From Bacteroidota bacterium (GTDB lineage: Bacteria > Bacteroidota > Bacteroidia > Bacteroidales > Paludibacteraceae), in the NCBI GenBank assembly GCA_023459355.1, contig JAEWUM010000013.1, forward strand, positions 1 to 64,000: a stretch of 64,000 bases of DNA, given 5' to 3'. A program made the position numbers and the translations under genes. Below the pieces are notes generated by a model. That model made no database searches. It was not told the DNA's origin and worked only from the letters and a program-made list of their open reading frames with translations. Positions 25,512 to 35,502 of this stretch are shown in pieces. Within the stretch, counting starts at the first letter, position 1; every line of letters starts with the position of its first letter.

Positions 25512-28500
25512 TTAATCCTTTACACATCGAACAGACATACCATCTCCTTTTGGATAATTGGAGGTACCCAATACGTCATCATTTGAAATCATCGTTTTTA
25601 GAATTGCTCTGGTGGTCGGGCTTGTTGGAGATTCATCCGTAGTCCACCAAAATCCAACTTGAGTAATAAAGTTGTATCCTCCATCTTCATAACGGCCACC
25701 ACCGCCCAGTGCCGTGAAGAAAGTTGTATTTGTTGCATATACATTCGGACTTTGCCAGTGTGCAGTTCCTGTTTCCTTTAATTTTGTTGCTGCTGTTGAG
25801 GGCCCGCCAAGATATTGAGCCATGATATCCCATTCCAGACTGGTCGAGACGTGCCATCCTTCAGGAGCCAATCCTCTCGGGTCATTCACAGCATACCAGT
25901 TATACAATTTTCCATAGACAGCTCCGTTTTCAGCACTGCCATCGTAATAGCACCAGGCAGGAGTACCACTATTGGCGGCATCAACCCATTGTTGTACCGT
26001 TGATGCATGATAAATTGCATCTCCATTTCTGAATGTATCTACCGCGAGATTGATGATTTTCCACTCCTGAGTGCCAATTATTACGGATTCGCCGGTAAAA
26101 TGAGAATACTCTTCTCCATATGCTGTTCCTGTTGAATTCGTAGCATAAGCACGGATATAGTAAGTGGTATTGAGTGACAAGCCGGTAATTAAAGAAGAGA
26201 AAGATCCAACGCCTGTACCATCGTTCGTGATGTTATTTTCAGTGGTAGGGCGAGGAGAAGTACTCCAACAGACACCTCTTGCAGTAACACTGTAACCTCC
26301 ATCATCCGAGATATTTCCTCCACTATTTGCTCGTATTGCAGCCGTAGAGGTAACAGCTACCGACGTTATAACCGGCAAATTGATTGTAAGTGAAATTTCA
26401 TTTCCATAAGATGTCCCGATATTATTGGTTGCATAGGCACGGATGTAATAGGTTGAGCCAATACTCATGTCGGACAGTGTGCTGATAAAACTACCATAAC
26501 CAGTTCCATCGCTGGATTTGTTATCTGATATTGTTGGGTTCGGCGAGGTGCTCCAGCAAACACCACGGGCAATAATAACCGGACCACCATTGTCGGTGAT
26601 ATTACCACCACTTTGTGCTGTAGCAGTTGTTGTAGAAACTATATTTGTAACCGCAGTTGTTGTCAATACCGGGCGAGCAGTTGCAAACATGATTTCATTA
26701 CCGTAGGCGGTTCCCATACTGTTAGTTGCATAAGCACGTACATAATAAGTTGTTTCTTCTGTTAATCCTGTCATTGAACTCGTAAAAGCACCTACATTAT
26801 CACCATTGGTGGTTTTAGAATCATCAATTGTCGGATTTGGGTAAGTACTCCAGCAAACACCACGTGCAATGACATCCGAACCTCCGTCGGATGATATGGA
26901 TCCTCCACTGGAAGCATATGTTGCATAAATATCTGTAACCGGAAGTGTGGATATGGTCGGTGTTGTCATCAGTCGTAAGCAACGCACTGACATCCCGAAA
27001 TTTCTGACCTTATATGCTTGATAAGACTTGACAGTTGTTGAAGTCAGATAAAAATAATAAGCCCAATCTGATCCGTATACCGAAGAACTCCACCAGTTCC
27101 CCTGTGTAGTTAATGTAACAAATGTTCCGTCTGTAATTCTCCATCCTCCGGGTAATGCTGTAAATCCCGAGGAATTTGTGCCATAGTTTGCACTCCAGTG
27201 TGCAGTGCCGGCTTCTTTTAGATTTCGACCGGCATAGGTGCTTCCGCCAACTGCTGTAACAAGTGTTGACCAATCATTATTAGTAGGTATATTCCAACCA
27301 TCAGGGGCGAGTCCCCTGGAATCGTTCACAGCATACCAGTTATATAATTTCCCATAAACAGCACCGTTTAATGGATCGTCATTATAATAACACCATGCAG
27401 GACTCTGATTGTTGCCCGCAGCAATCCATTCTTCAGCAGTCTTTGCTTCTGGAATAGTATCTCCGTTACGGAAAACAGATACATTCAGGTTAAATTTCAT
27501 CCACTCATAATTTCCAATAATTAAAGACTGTGGAGGCAAGGTTACAAAACTAAGCTGATTTCCATAGAATGTTCCTTGTGTATTGGTTACATAAGCACGA
27601 ACATAATAGGTTGAACTGGGGATTAAACCACTAATCTTTGTGCTAACAGATACACTTCCTGCTCCGTCAAGTGTATAACTATCTTCCAAAGTTGGATTTT
27701 GGGATGAACTCCAACAAACTCCTTTTGACAAAATGTTATATCCACCACCAGTGATAATTGTTACTCCGGAATAAGCTTCTTTATCGGAAATAGAAGTTAG
27801 CTCTGTTGTTGTAAATTCAAGGATTTCAGCTTTAAAAGAGAGTTGATTCCCATAAGCAGTACCAATACTATTCGTAGCATATGACCGCACATAATAGGTT
27901 TCACTTTTTGTTAAGCCGGTCATAGAAGTACTGAATGTTCCCGTACCACTTCCATTTGTAGTTTTATTATCTCCAATAGTAGGACTTGGTGAAGTACTCC
28001 AGCATATACCTCTGCTTATTACGGCGGTTCCTCCGCTGTTTGTAATTTCACCGCCGCTTGAAGCTGAGGTTTCTGTAATATCACTGATGCTTGTTGTTGT
28101 TAAGGTCGGAATGTCATTTGAAAAAGTAACCTGATTCCCATAAGCAACACCAATACTGTTAGTTGCATAAGCACGTACATAGTAGGTGTTTCCTATACTT
28201 AATCCTGTGATGGATACAGTATATTCTCCCGTGCCTGTACCTGATGAGCTATGATTGTTTTCTATCGTTGGATTTTCATTCGTACTCCAACAAACTCCTC
28301 TGCTTATAATCTCAGTTCCACCAGCATTGCTTATATTTCCTCCACTTATAGCACCCGATACTGATATTTCTGTGGCTTCAGTGGTTGTTAATGCAGGAAG
28401 ATTTGTGTTAAAAGTAACCTGATTACCATATGTTGTTCCTGATTCATTGATTGCATAAGCACGTACATAATAAGTGTTGTTGACAGAAATTCCCGTAATT

Positions 28501-30254
28501 GTACTGGCAAAATCACCTGCACCAGTTCCATCAATCGTTTTGTCATCATTTATGGTTGGATTTTGGGAGGTACTCCAGCAAACACCTCTTGATGTTATTT
28601 CTGATCCACCATATTGTGTGATACTTCCTCCTGCCGAAGCACTGTATGAGTTGATAGATCCAATATTATTAGTTGAAACTTCAATTGAATTTGTATTGAA
28701 TGTTAGCTCATTTCCATAGGCAGTTCCTGCTGCAACTGTAACATAGGCTTTCACATAATATGTACTTCCGTAAGTAAGACCTGTAATGGTGCTTTCAAAT
28801 ACTCCGGCTGTTGTGCCTTCATTTGTTTTGGAATCGGCAATTGTCGGATTTGGAGATGAACTCCAGCAAACACCTCGTGCTATTATGGCAGCTCCTCCAG
28901 TTTCAGTAATGTTTCCCCCGCTTATTGCAGAAGAAGTAGTTATTCCTGTAATTGCAGCAGTTGAAATAATTGGAAGAGATGCTGCTGCGGTATCATTCAA
29001 TACGCAGCGTACCGATAAACCATATTTTTTATTAATATTATTGTTTCTGGCAACATTACTCCAATCATGTGTCATTAGCCAACTTGTTGCTGAGGATTCA
29101 AAAGCACCTTCAGAATTTGTCCACCAATAACCATAATCATTCATACTGCTGAAAATACCGTTTGGTAGTCGGGTTCCTCCTGCTTTTGCCGAAAACCCTG
29201 TTTCATTCGTGGCTGTATTGTTCGGTTCGTTCCAATATACAAGACTTTTCGATCTGAGTTTGTCACCGGCTACTTCGCTACCTAAGAAGTTGGATAATTG
29301 AGTCCATTCAGCATCCGATGGAATATGCCATCCATCTGGTGCAATGTTTCGGGCGTCTGTAATTGTATGCCAGGTGTACAAACGACCGTAATCATGCTCA
29401 TATTCCTCATTTCCGTTGTACAACCATTCATACTTAGGTTCAACCTCATTTAAAAGATCTTTGTTAAGTGTTGAACTTGTGCCAACAGGCTCTTCATTTC
29501 TGTATTTAGAGGTTTTCAGATTCTGAGCCATCCAAATTTGCGATCCTATTGTTACAACCGGATAGTAATTCCCATCTCCATCTTTACATTCAATAAGTTT
29601 GAAATTAACTGCTCTGCTCACACTAATTGTATCTGTAAAAATAGAGGTGTAATTTCCTGAATATGCTTTGAATAATAATTTATCTCCAATGGAATAAGAT
29701 AGAGTGACAAGGTCGTTTTTTACTTTTTGCCTTGTTTTCGTTATATTCTGGTTACTCCCGGTAAGTTTTATTAGTGCCATTCCGGAAGATTTGCTAATAA
29801 TTTTTGCGTTGTGTGTAATTCCCTTTTCTATAATTTGAATGATAAAAACCCCCTTTGGTAAGGTAATTTTAAATGTGTTTAATCCAATTTCAAGCTGATG
29901 TTTTTGACTGTATAAAACAGTGCCATCTATCCCTAAAAGAAGCATATGCGCTAAACTTCCGGATGATGAATAAAATGAAAGATCTGATTCAGTGATTACA
30001 GGATTAGGATAAATTAAAATTGATTTTGTGTCGTAATCCATTAGCGAAGTTGTCAATGTGTTTAATTGAAGATCATTGCCAAATGGAACCACAGCAGTAA
30101 TACCTTTTGAGATATTTTGAACTTCAATACTATCATAAACTGTATTAGAACCTGAAGCCGAGAATGAAATGTTATAATGGGCAGAAAATATGCTATTTAG
30201 TGATAGTAAAAGCACAAAAACAAAAGTTATTGTAAGAATATTTCTTGTTTTCAT
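25512..30254 (-). CDS. Giant modular surface protein: three FISUMP domains, eight GVCW-type beta repeats
   Basis: The ATG at 30254 is preferred (MKTRNILTITFVFVLLLSLN, a signal peptide); another ATG lies two codons upstream. Numbering from the upstream ATG: residues 81-157 resemble a T9SS sorting domain (ILIYPNPV...KGVFIIQI...NAKII) but sit at the N-terminus. FISUMP domains (TIGR02145) lie at about 236-422, 912-1096 and 1392-1582, each with IG-x-x-x-W and GRLYTW/GKLYNWYAVND elements. Between them are Fn3-like repeats of about 95 residues: five at 431-907 and three at 1101-1390, each with a GVCWS core and YYVRAYATN. It is presumably a surface adhesin or binding protein; the ligand is unknown. 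LytTR-type signalling genes lie directly upstream. Confidence 0.85.
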   Translation of the reverse strand: MKTRNILTITFVFVLLLSLNSIFSAHYNISFSASGSNTVYDSIEVQNISKGITAVVPFGNDLQLNTLTTSLMDYDTKSILIYPNPVITESDLSFYSSSGSLAHMLLLGIDGTVLYSQKHQLEIGLNTFKITLPKGVFIIQIIEKGITHNAKIISKSSGMALIKLTGSNQNITKTRQKVKNDLVTLSYSIGDKLLFKAYSGNYTSIFTDTISVSRAVNFKLIECKDGDGNYYPVVTIGSQIWMAQNLKTSKYRNEEPVGTSSTLNKDLLNEVEPKYEWLYNGNEEYEHDYGRLYTWHTITDARNIAPDGWHIPSDAEWTQLSNFLGSEVAGDKLRSKSLVYWNEPNNTATNETGFSAKAGGTRLPNGIFSSMNDYGYWWTNSEGAFESSATSWLMTHDWSNVARNNNINKKYGLSVRCVLNDTAAASLPIISTAAITGITTSSAISGGNITETGGAAIIARGVCWSSSPNPTIADSKTNEGTTAGVFESTITGLTYGSTYYVKAYVTVAAGTAYGNELTFNTNSIEVSTNNIGSINSYSASAGGSITQYGGSEITSRGVCWSTSQNPTINDDKTIDGTGAGDFASTITGISVNNTYYVRAYAINESGTTYGNQVTFNTNLPALTTTEATEISVSGAISGGNISNAGGTEIISRGVCWSTNENPTIENNHSSSGTGTGEYTVSITGLSIGNTYYVRAYATNSIGVAYGNQVTFSNDIPTLTTTSISDITETSASSGGEITNSGGTAVISRGICWSTSPSPTIGDNKTTNGSGTGTFSTSMTGLTKSETYYVRSYATNSIGTAYGNQLSFKAEILEFTTTELTSISDKEAYSGVTIITGGGYNILSKGVCWSSSQNPTLEDSYTLDGAGSVSVSTKISGLIPSSTYYVRAYVTNTQGTFYGNQLSFVTLPPQSLIIGNYEWMKFNLNVSVFRNGDTIPEAKTAEEWIAAGNNQSPAWCYYNDDPLNGAVYGKLYNWYAVNDSRGLAPDGWNIPTNNDWSTLVTAVGGSTYAGRNLKEAGTAHWSANYGTNSSGFTALPGGWRITDGTFVTLTTQGNWWSSSVYGSDWAYYFYLTSTTVKSYQAYKVRNFGMSVRCLRLMTTPTISTLPVTDIYATYASSGGSISSDGGSDVIARGVCWSTYPNPTIDDSKTTNGDNVGAFTSSMTGLTEETTYYVRAYATNSMGTAYGNEIMFATARPVLTTTAVTNIVSTTTATAQSGGNITDNGGPVIIARGVCWSTSPNPTISDNKSSDGTGYGSFISTLSDMSIGSTYYIRAYATNNIGTSYGNEISLTINLPVITSVAVTSTAAIRANSGGNISDDGGYSVTARGVCWSTSPRPTTENNITNDGTGVGSFSSLITGLSLNTTYYIRAYATNSTGTAYGEEYSHFTGESVIIGTQEWKIINLAVDTFRNGDAIYHASTVQQWVDAANSGTPAWCYYDGSAENGAVYGKLYNWYAVNDPRGLAPEGWHVSTSLEWDIMAQYLGGPSTAATKLKETGTAHWQSPNVYATNTTFFTALGGGGRYEDGGYNFITQVGFWWTTDESPTSPTTRAILKTMISNDDVLGTSNYPKGDGMSVRCVKD
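26091..28970 (-). repeat. Coding repeat blocks (five plus three copies, about 285 bp each)
   Basis: The minus-strand DNA encoding GVCW repeats runs through 27540-28970 (five copies) and 26091-26960 (three copies), separated by the second FISUMP domain. Plus-strand CTCCAGCAAACACC recurs with small changes in most copies and reappears once near 11100 in the SUMF1-type gene. The copies are diverged but similar enough to recombine. Confidence 0.8.
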
Positions 30255-30312
30255 ATACATTTAATTTTAAGATTTATATTGTTAGCTAAATTTTGAATAA
30301 TTATTATATTTC

Positions 30313-30645
30313 TTAAGAAAATTTACTTAAGGCTTCGTATAACAAATGTTTTTTATCATTGTCGATGGGAATTTTATAACGATTATCCAAGACTATGTAA
30401 GCGTTCTCCAGGCTTGAGATGTTATTTAAATGCTCTAGGTTAATCAATGAGGTTTTATTAATTTGATAAAAAGTACAAAGTTTTTGCTCGAGCTCTTTTA
30501 GCGTAAGTTCGATTTCTATGGTGTGACCATCCTCATGCGTGATTATGCAAGAGTGATCGGTTGAAGTGCAAAACAAAATGGTTCCCGGATTTAATAAATA
30601 CAAGGATTTTCCGGCTCTTATTTTTACTTTGTTTTGTAAATGCAT
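30313..30645 (-). CDS. Stand-alone LytTR DNA-binding protein
   Basis: A 110-residue protein consisting of a LytTR domain only: KIRAGKSLYLLNPGTILFCT at the start and FYQINKTSLINLEHLNNISS for the DNA-contacting region. There is no receiver domain. Its stop is 58 bp from the start of the giant surface-protein gene on the same strand, so it may be co-transcribed with that gene or control it. The 230 bp upstream (30646-30876) are AT-rich and hold no gene. Confidence 0.8.
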   Translation of the reverse strand: MHLQNKVKIRAGKSLYLLNPGTILFCTSTDHSCIITHEDGHTIEIELTLKELEQKLCTFYQINKTSLINLEHLNNISSLENAYIVLDNRYKIPIDNDKKHLLYEALSKFS

Positions 30646-30876
30646 GTTTTTTACTTTTTTTTGATCTGAAAGGAAATCTTAGATGTTGTTGAAAAAGTTT
30701 TCTAATCCACAGGTTGAATAAACATATAAATAACAGTACTACACATGTCATTTTAGTGTTATCATAGCCTTACTAAGTAATTGTTATTTAAAATATACAA
30801 TAATACAGTATTTGAGAATGGAAAGATCACCAAATGAATATTCGGTTAGATTGGCTGTCTTTTCGGTAGAGATGAA

Positions 30877-31629
30877 TTATATTTGATTAAACAGCTCCAG
30901 CAATTCTTCCCGTTTCCGTTTCGATACCGGTACCGAACTCCCATCCGCCATCCGCAGGAATCCGCCGTCGTTTTTTTCGAAACTCACGATGTGGTTAATG
31001 TTGATGAGGTGTGACTGATGGGTGCGGAAAAAGAAATAGTCGTAAAGCATTTCATCGTAATCTTTCAAGGTTTTTGATACTAATACTTTTTTTTCATTGG
31101 TCAAAAAGAAGGTCGTGTAGTTATGGTCGGCTTCGCAGCGGATGATATCAGCTACTTTGACGATAAAAATACTTTCAGAGGTTTTCAAAACAATTTTTTT
31201 GTCTTCAGGTTTGTTGTTCATGTTGTCAAAAAAGTTTTTCAACTTCTGACTTAAAACCTGCTGTTCCGTTTTTTCAGATGCTTTCCGGATGGCATTGGTT
31301 AGTTCGTCTATGTGTATGGGTTTCATGATGTAGTCAACCGCTGAAAACCGGAAGGCATTTACAGCATATTTTTCATAGGCCGTAATGAATATGATGGCGA
31401 ACTTTATGTCTTCCAATTGTTTCAATAAATCAAAAGCAGTACCGTCATTTAACTTGATATCCAACAGAACCAGGTCAGGTTTATGTTTCTTGATAGCAGC
31501 AAGTCCACTGTTTACACCATCTGCAGTCGCGATAACTTCAGCTTGTTCACAGTATTGCTGAATAATTCCGTTAATCAGGTTTCTGACGGGAGCTTCATCA
31601 TCGATGATGAGGGTACGTAGGTTTGCCAT
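30877..31629 (-). CDS. LytTR-family response regulator
   Basis: A 250-residue protein with an N-terminal receiver (LIIDDEAPVRN; phosphoacceptor in DLVLLDIKL; ITAYEKYAVNAF; Lys in DYIMKPIH) and a C-terminal LytTR DNA-binding domain (about 145-250; FFRTHQSHLININHI). It begins 3 bp after the stop of the histidine kinase gene, so they form a kinase-regulator operon. Targets are unknown; the neighbouring stand-alone LytTR and giant surface-protein genes are the obvious candidates. Confidence 0.92.
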   Translation of the reverse strand: MANLRTLIIDDEAPVRNLINGIIQQYCEQAEVIATADGVNSGLAAIKKHKPDLVLLDIKLNDGTAFDLLKQLEDIKFAIIFITAYEKYAVNAFRFSAVDYIMKPIHIDELTNAIRKASEKTEQQVLSQKLKNFFDNMNNKPEDKKIVLKTSESIFIVKVADIIRCEADHNYTTFFLTNEKKVLVSKTLKDYDEMLYDYFFFRTHQSHLININHIVSFEKNDGGFLRMADGSSVPVSKRKREELLELFNQI

Positions 31630-31632
31630 AGT

Positions 31633-33558
31633 TTATAGTTGTTTGATGGGCATCAGAATGGTTACTCTTGTTCCGGAAAGATTTTGTGTTGATAAATCGG
31701 ATATATCAATCCGGGCATCGAGTCTGTATTTGTTTCTGAGTATTTTAATGCGTTGTCTCGTGATGTCGATACCATAAGAATGATGATTGCAGTTTTCTTT
31801 TTGTTTATTCATACCGGAATGATAACCAATGCCATTGTCAGTTATTTCGCACAATATACCTTTTTCGACCAACAGGTAAGTGATGGAGATTATTCCTTTA
31901 TAGTTTATGCCGCAGAAACCATGTTCAATGGCGTTTTCGACGAATGGTTGTGTCAACATGGGTGGTAACCAAAAATCATTTTCTTTGATACGCGGGTCAA
32001 CTTCTGTTTGAAAATCGAAATGGTCGTTATAACGTTCCTGTTGTAGCATCAGATAGAGTTGCAATGATTGCAGTTCTTTTTCAAATGGGATGAATTCATT
32101 TGCACTGTTGTCAAGTGTCAGTCTCATCAGAGAAGCCAGCGATGAAATCAGATTAACCCCTTCGCGAACCGTTTTTTGCAGGATGTTATTCTGAATGGCT
32201 GTTAAAGTATTGAATACGAAATGGGGGTTCATTTGGCTACGGAGAAGTTTTTGTTCCAGCTCCAGGGCATTCAGTCTATCTGCCGATCTCCTTTTTTGCA
32301 GAAACAGCCAAACCATGAGAACGATTAATAAGCTTAGGATGATGGTCATTATCAGCATGATGCGTTGCTGGCTAATGATGATGTTATTGTTGATATTCCC
32401 CTGTCTCAGGTTTTTATTTTCTAATATATGTCTTTCGGTTTCATATCTGGCTTTCAGTTCCTCGAACTGTCGGGTTCTTTCCAGGTTAAAAATGGAATCA
32501 TTGAGTTGTTTAGCTCTGTTCAGTTCTTCATAGGCAATTTTGTAGTTCCCTGATTGATTATTAATTGCAGCAGCATGTACCAGAGATTTTACCAGAAGGT
32601 CATTCCCATGAATGGTATCAGCAAATGACGAGCTGATGCTGAAATGGTGGAGCGCTTCGTTTAACAGGTTTTGCATTTGATAGGTGAGCCCAAGTTGGTA
32701 ATGGGATAGAGCTAAACCGTTTTTGTCGCCGGCCTTCTCTTGTATGACGACAGCCCTGCTAAAAAATCGGAATGCTTTCCCGGGTTCATTTTTTTTTAGA
32801 TAAACAGACCCGATGCTGTTAAGATTATTGGCTTCGAAGATATGATGACCCAGTTTCCTGTTTAATGCCAATGCCTGATTAAAGAAATCTAATGCCTTGT
32901 CATATTCTTCTTTTATCAGGTAAATTTCCCCGAGGTTGGCGGTGGCAATGCCGGTTTCTTCCTCCATGTTATTTTCTTTAAAGAAAGCAATTGCCCGAAG
33001 ATGATAATCAAGTGCTTCATCTGCTTTGCCCAGTTCCCAATACAAAGCCCCTATGTTGTTCAGAGAATATGCAATGCCCTTTTGGTCTCTAATTTTCTCG
33101 CGAATAGAAAGCGATTGTTGAAAATTTCGTAATGCCTTGTCATAAGCACCCTGCGATTGGTACAAATAGCCCAAATCGCTCAGCGCTTCAGCAATTTTTA
33201 CAGAGTCATTTTCTATCGAATATTGTTCTAAACCTTCTTGCATATCGTACACAGATTGAAGAATGTTTCCGGCATATCCATTTGCATATCCTCTGACTTT
33301 AAGGGCTTTAAGCCTGAGTTTTTTTTCGTCAAGATTTTCTGCAAGCCTTATGGCCTCATTTGCTAACCTTATGGCTTCAGCCGGCGATGAGTAAGTAATG
33401 TGATCAGATAATTCGATGAGGGTGTTTAACCTGTCTTTACCCAACTGTATGTGCAGCAGAGCGTCCAGACTGTCGCGGGTATGATGGAAAGCATAACTCC
33501 TGAACAGGATAAGTAACAAACCAAAACAGACATACAAAAATTTGTTCATGTTTTTCAT
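31633..33558 (-). CDS. LytS/YehU-type sensor histidine kinase with TPR sensor domain
   Basis: This 641-residue protein has a signal/anchor at 1-22 and about six to seven TPR repeats to roughly residue 340 (for example ALSDLGYLYQSQGAYDKALR). A coiled-coil linker, a single membrane span near 397-418 (IMLIMTIILSLLIVLMVWLF) and a His_kinase domain follow, with the phosphoacceptor His in SQMNPHFVFNTL. An HATPase domain ends it (ITDNGIGYHSG). The periplasmic TPR array presumably senses a protein or peptide. The response regulator gene is 3 bp downstream. A second start (MNKFLYVC) lies three codons in. Confidence 0.9.
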   Translation of the reverse strand: MKNMNKFLYVCFGLLLILFRSYAFHHTRDSLDALLHIQLGKDRLNTLIELSDHITYSSPAEAIRLANEAIRLAENLDEKKLRLKALKVRGYANGYAGNILQSVYDMQEGLEQYSIENDSVKIAEALSDLGYLYQSQGAYDKALRNFQQSLSIREKIRDQKGIAYSLNNIGALYWELGKADEALDYHLRAIAFFKENNMEEETGIATANLGEIYLIKEEYDKALDFFNQALALNRKLGHHIFEANNLNSIGSVYLKKNEPGKAFRFFSRAVVIQEKAGDKNGLALSHYQLGLTYQMQNLLNEALHHFSISSSFADTIHGNDLLVKSLVHAAAINNQSGNYKIAYEELNRAKQLNDSIFNLERTRQFEELKARYETERHILENKNLRQGNINNNIIISQQRIMLIMTIILSLLIVLMVWLFLQKRRSADRLNALELEQKLLRSQMNPHFVFNTLTAIQNNILQKTVREGVNLISSLASLMRLTLDNSANEFIPFEKELQSLQLYLMLQQERYNDHFDFQTEVDPRIKENDFWLPPMLTQPFVENAIEHGFCGINYKGIISITYLLVEKGILCEITDNGIGYHSGMNKQKENCNHHSYGIDITRQRIKILRNKYRLDARIDISDLSTQNLSGTRVTILMPIKQL

Positions 33559-33737
33559 GATGTGCCGGACAAAGGTCCCGGTAGGTAAGAGACAACAGCC
33601 AAAAATAAATAAAATCTTTCAAAATCAAATACTTTGTTTTTAATTTAATACAACGAAGTTGTTGTTTGTAGATTTTTTAATTGATTTTTTTGTTTTTCAA
33701 TCAATTTATATTATTTTTGCATCCCCAAACACCAAAC

Positions 33738-33808
33738 TGACTTATGGTGTAACGGTAGCACTACAGATTCTGGATCTGTCTGTCCAGGTTCGAATCCTGG
33801 TAAGTCAA
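33738..33808 (+). tRNA. tRNA-Gln (anticodon CTG)
   Basis: The 71-nt gene folds as a cloverleaf. Acceptor arms TGACTTA (33738-33744) and TAAGTCA (33801-33807) pair fully. The anticodon stem is ACAGA/TCTGT with loop TTCTGGA, giving anticodon CTG. The T arm is CCAGG/CCTGG with loop TTCGAAT. The discriminator is A and CCA is not encoded. A strong hairpin follows at once. Confidence 0.95.
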
Positions 33809-33810
33809 CT

Positions 33811-33849
33811 AAAACGCCCGGTTATCAATTCAGATAAACCGGGCGTTTT
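33811..33849. terminator. Bidirectional terminator between tRNA-Gln and the protease gene
   Basis: AAAACGCCCGGTTATC and GATAAACCGGGCGTTTT form a GC-rich stem with one bulged base and a 6-nt loop. A-rich and T-rich flanks let it work for the plus-strand tRNA and the minus-strand protease gene, whose stop is at 33851. Confidence 0.88.
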
Positions 33850-33850
33850 C

Positions 33851-35470
33851 TTATTTCTTTGCAAGCTCTTCAACAGCTTTCTTCACAGCTGCGTCATCTT
33901 TAAACAAGATTGGGAAGAATCCGGCATCACCCAGTATATTTCTGGATATGTATGCTTTCAGTCGTATCAGGATGAATTTTTCAGACTGTTTGATTTCTTT
34001 GGGTACAGCTTTTACGCCTTTTTCTTCGGCATAGGAAACAAATTCCTGTAATAGTGGCTGATTGTCCAGATACTTTAACATGGCTTTCCAGTCTTTGTAC
34101 TTGCTGAGTTGTTGCCTGTTTTTATCGGTGTAGGCAAAAGCAAACTGATACAAATGAGCGTAATTGACAACCTTATTCAGATAGGGTGTAAATTCAGTCG
34201 TGTCGCGCGGGATAAAGATATCAGGCATGATACCGCCACCGCCATAAACAGTCCTGCCGGAAACGGTTTTGTACTCGATGGTGTCAGCCTGATGTACGCT
34301 GTCTTTCGTGTAGAATTCGCCATGCAGAAAGCGGTTGTACAAATCCATGTTGTAATCTTCGTTGTTTCCGATTTGATAGGGTTTCTGGATGCTCCTTCCG
34401 GATGGGGTGTAGTATTTTGCCACCGTTAAGCGGATGGCTGAACCATCGGATAATGGTTTTTGCTGCTGTACCAGTCCTTTTCCGAAAGATCTTCTGCCGA
34501 TGACGGTTCCTCTGTCGTTATCCTGAATTGCCCCGGCGAAGATTTCACTGGCTGATGCTGAGAATTCATCAATCAGCACAACGATGGGGTTGTTGATGCA
34601 ACTTCCTGTCCCGTCTGATTTCGCATCGAAACGCGGATAGGATTTACCTTCGGTGTAAACAATCAGCTGACCGGCAGGAAGAAATTCATTGATCATCGAA
34701 ATAGCGCGTTCTAAGTAACCTCCGCTATTTTCACGCAAATCGATGATGAATTTGGTTGCGCCTTCTTTCTTCAATTTGGCAATGGCTACCAGAAACTCGG
34801 AATAAGTTGATTCGCCGAACTTGTTGACTTTGATCAAACCAGTCTGAGGTGCTACCATATAGCTAATGTCAACAGAACTTACGGGAATTTCACCACGTGT
34901 GATGGAGTAAGACAACAGTTCTTTGGTACCGTGTCTTTTAATGCCTAATTTAACTTTGGTGTTAACCTTACCGCGAAGTTTACGCAGTACCTTCTCGTTG
35001 TTAATTTGTTTGCCGGTAAATACCGAGTCATCAACCATCACTATCCTGTCGCCGGCTAATAAACCAACTTTCTCTGACGGACCACCGCTGATGACTGAAA
35101 TAATCATGATGGTGTCGTTTTGGATGTTAAACTGAACCCCAATGCCGGAGAAACTTCCTTCCAGTTCGTTGTTGACAATTTCAAGGTCCTTTGCCGGTAT
35201 GTAAACCGAATGCGGGTCCAGTTTTGCAATTAACTCAGTCGCCATTTCTTCGGTCAGGTCGTTTACATCTACAGAGTCAACATAATAACTGTCTATCAGT
35301 TGAAGTAGTTCTGATATTTTATTATCTGATGATGAAAAATTCTTGAATAAATTGCCAAATGCAGCATCCAAGCCTCTTTGTTGCCTTGAAGCAATTAAAT
35401 TGCCCAGCAAGATACCGCTGATGAGTGCTGCCAGTACGATGATAACTAATGAAAGATTTTTCTTTGCCAT
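33851..35470 (-). CDS. S41-family C-terminal processing peptidase (CtpA/Tsp-like)
   Basis: A 539-residue periplasmic protease anchored by an N-terminal segment (about 7-27). A PDZ domain (about 95-180) is followed by the S41 catalytic core with the Ser/Lys dyad: S306 in SASASEIF and K331 in RSFGKGLVQ, 25 residues apart as in E. coli Tsp. It trims or degrades envelope proteins recognised by their C-termini. The deaminase gene ends 32 bp upstream on the same strand, so the two may be co-transcribed. Confidence 0.92.
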   Translation of the reverse strand: MAKKNLSLVIIVLAALISGILLGNLIASRQQRGLDAAFGNLFKNFSSSDNKISELLQLIDSYYVDSVDVNDLTEEMATELIAKLDPHSVYIPAKDLEIVNNELEGSFSGIGVQFNIQNDTIMIISVISGGPSEKVGLLAGDRIVMVDDSVFTGKQINNEKVLRKLRGKVNTKVKLGIKRHGTKELLSYSITRGEIPVSSVDISYMVAPQTGLIKVNKFGESTYSEFLVAIAKLKKEGATKFIIDLRENSGGYLERAISMINEFLPAGQLIVYTEGKSYPRFDAKSDGTGSCINNPIVVLIDEFSASASEIFAGAIQDNDRGTVIGRRSFGKGLVQQQKPLSDGSAIRLTVAKYYTPSGRSIQKPYQIGNNEDYNMDLYNRFLHGEFYTKDSVHQADTIEYKTVSGRTVYGGGGIMPDIFIPRDTTEFTPYLNKVVNYAHLYQFAFAYTDKNRQQLSKYKDWKAMLKYLDNQPLLQEFVSYAEEKGVKAVPKEIKQSEKFILIRLKAYISRNILGDAGFFPILFKDDAAVKKAVEELAKK

Positions 35471-35502
35471 GTTGTCTGATTCTTTTTCTGTAAAAAATGA
35501 GC

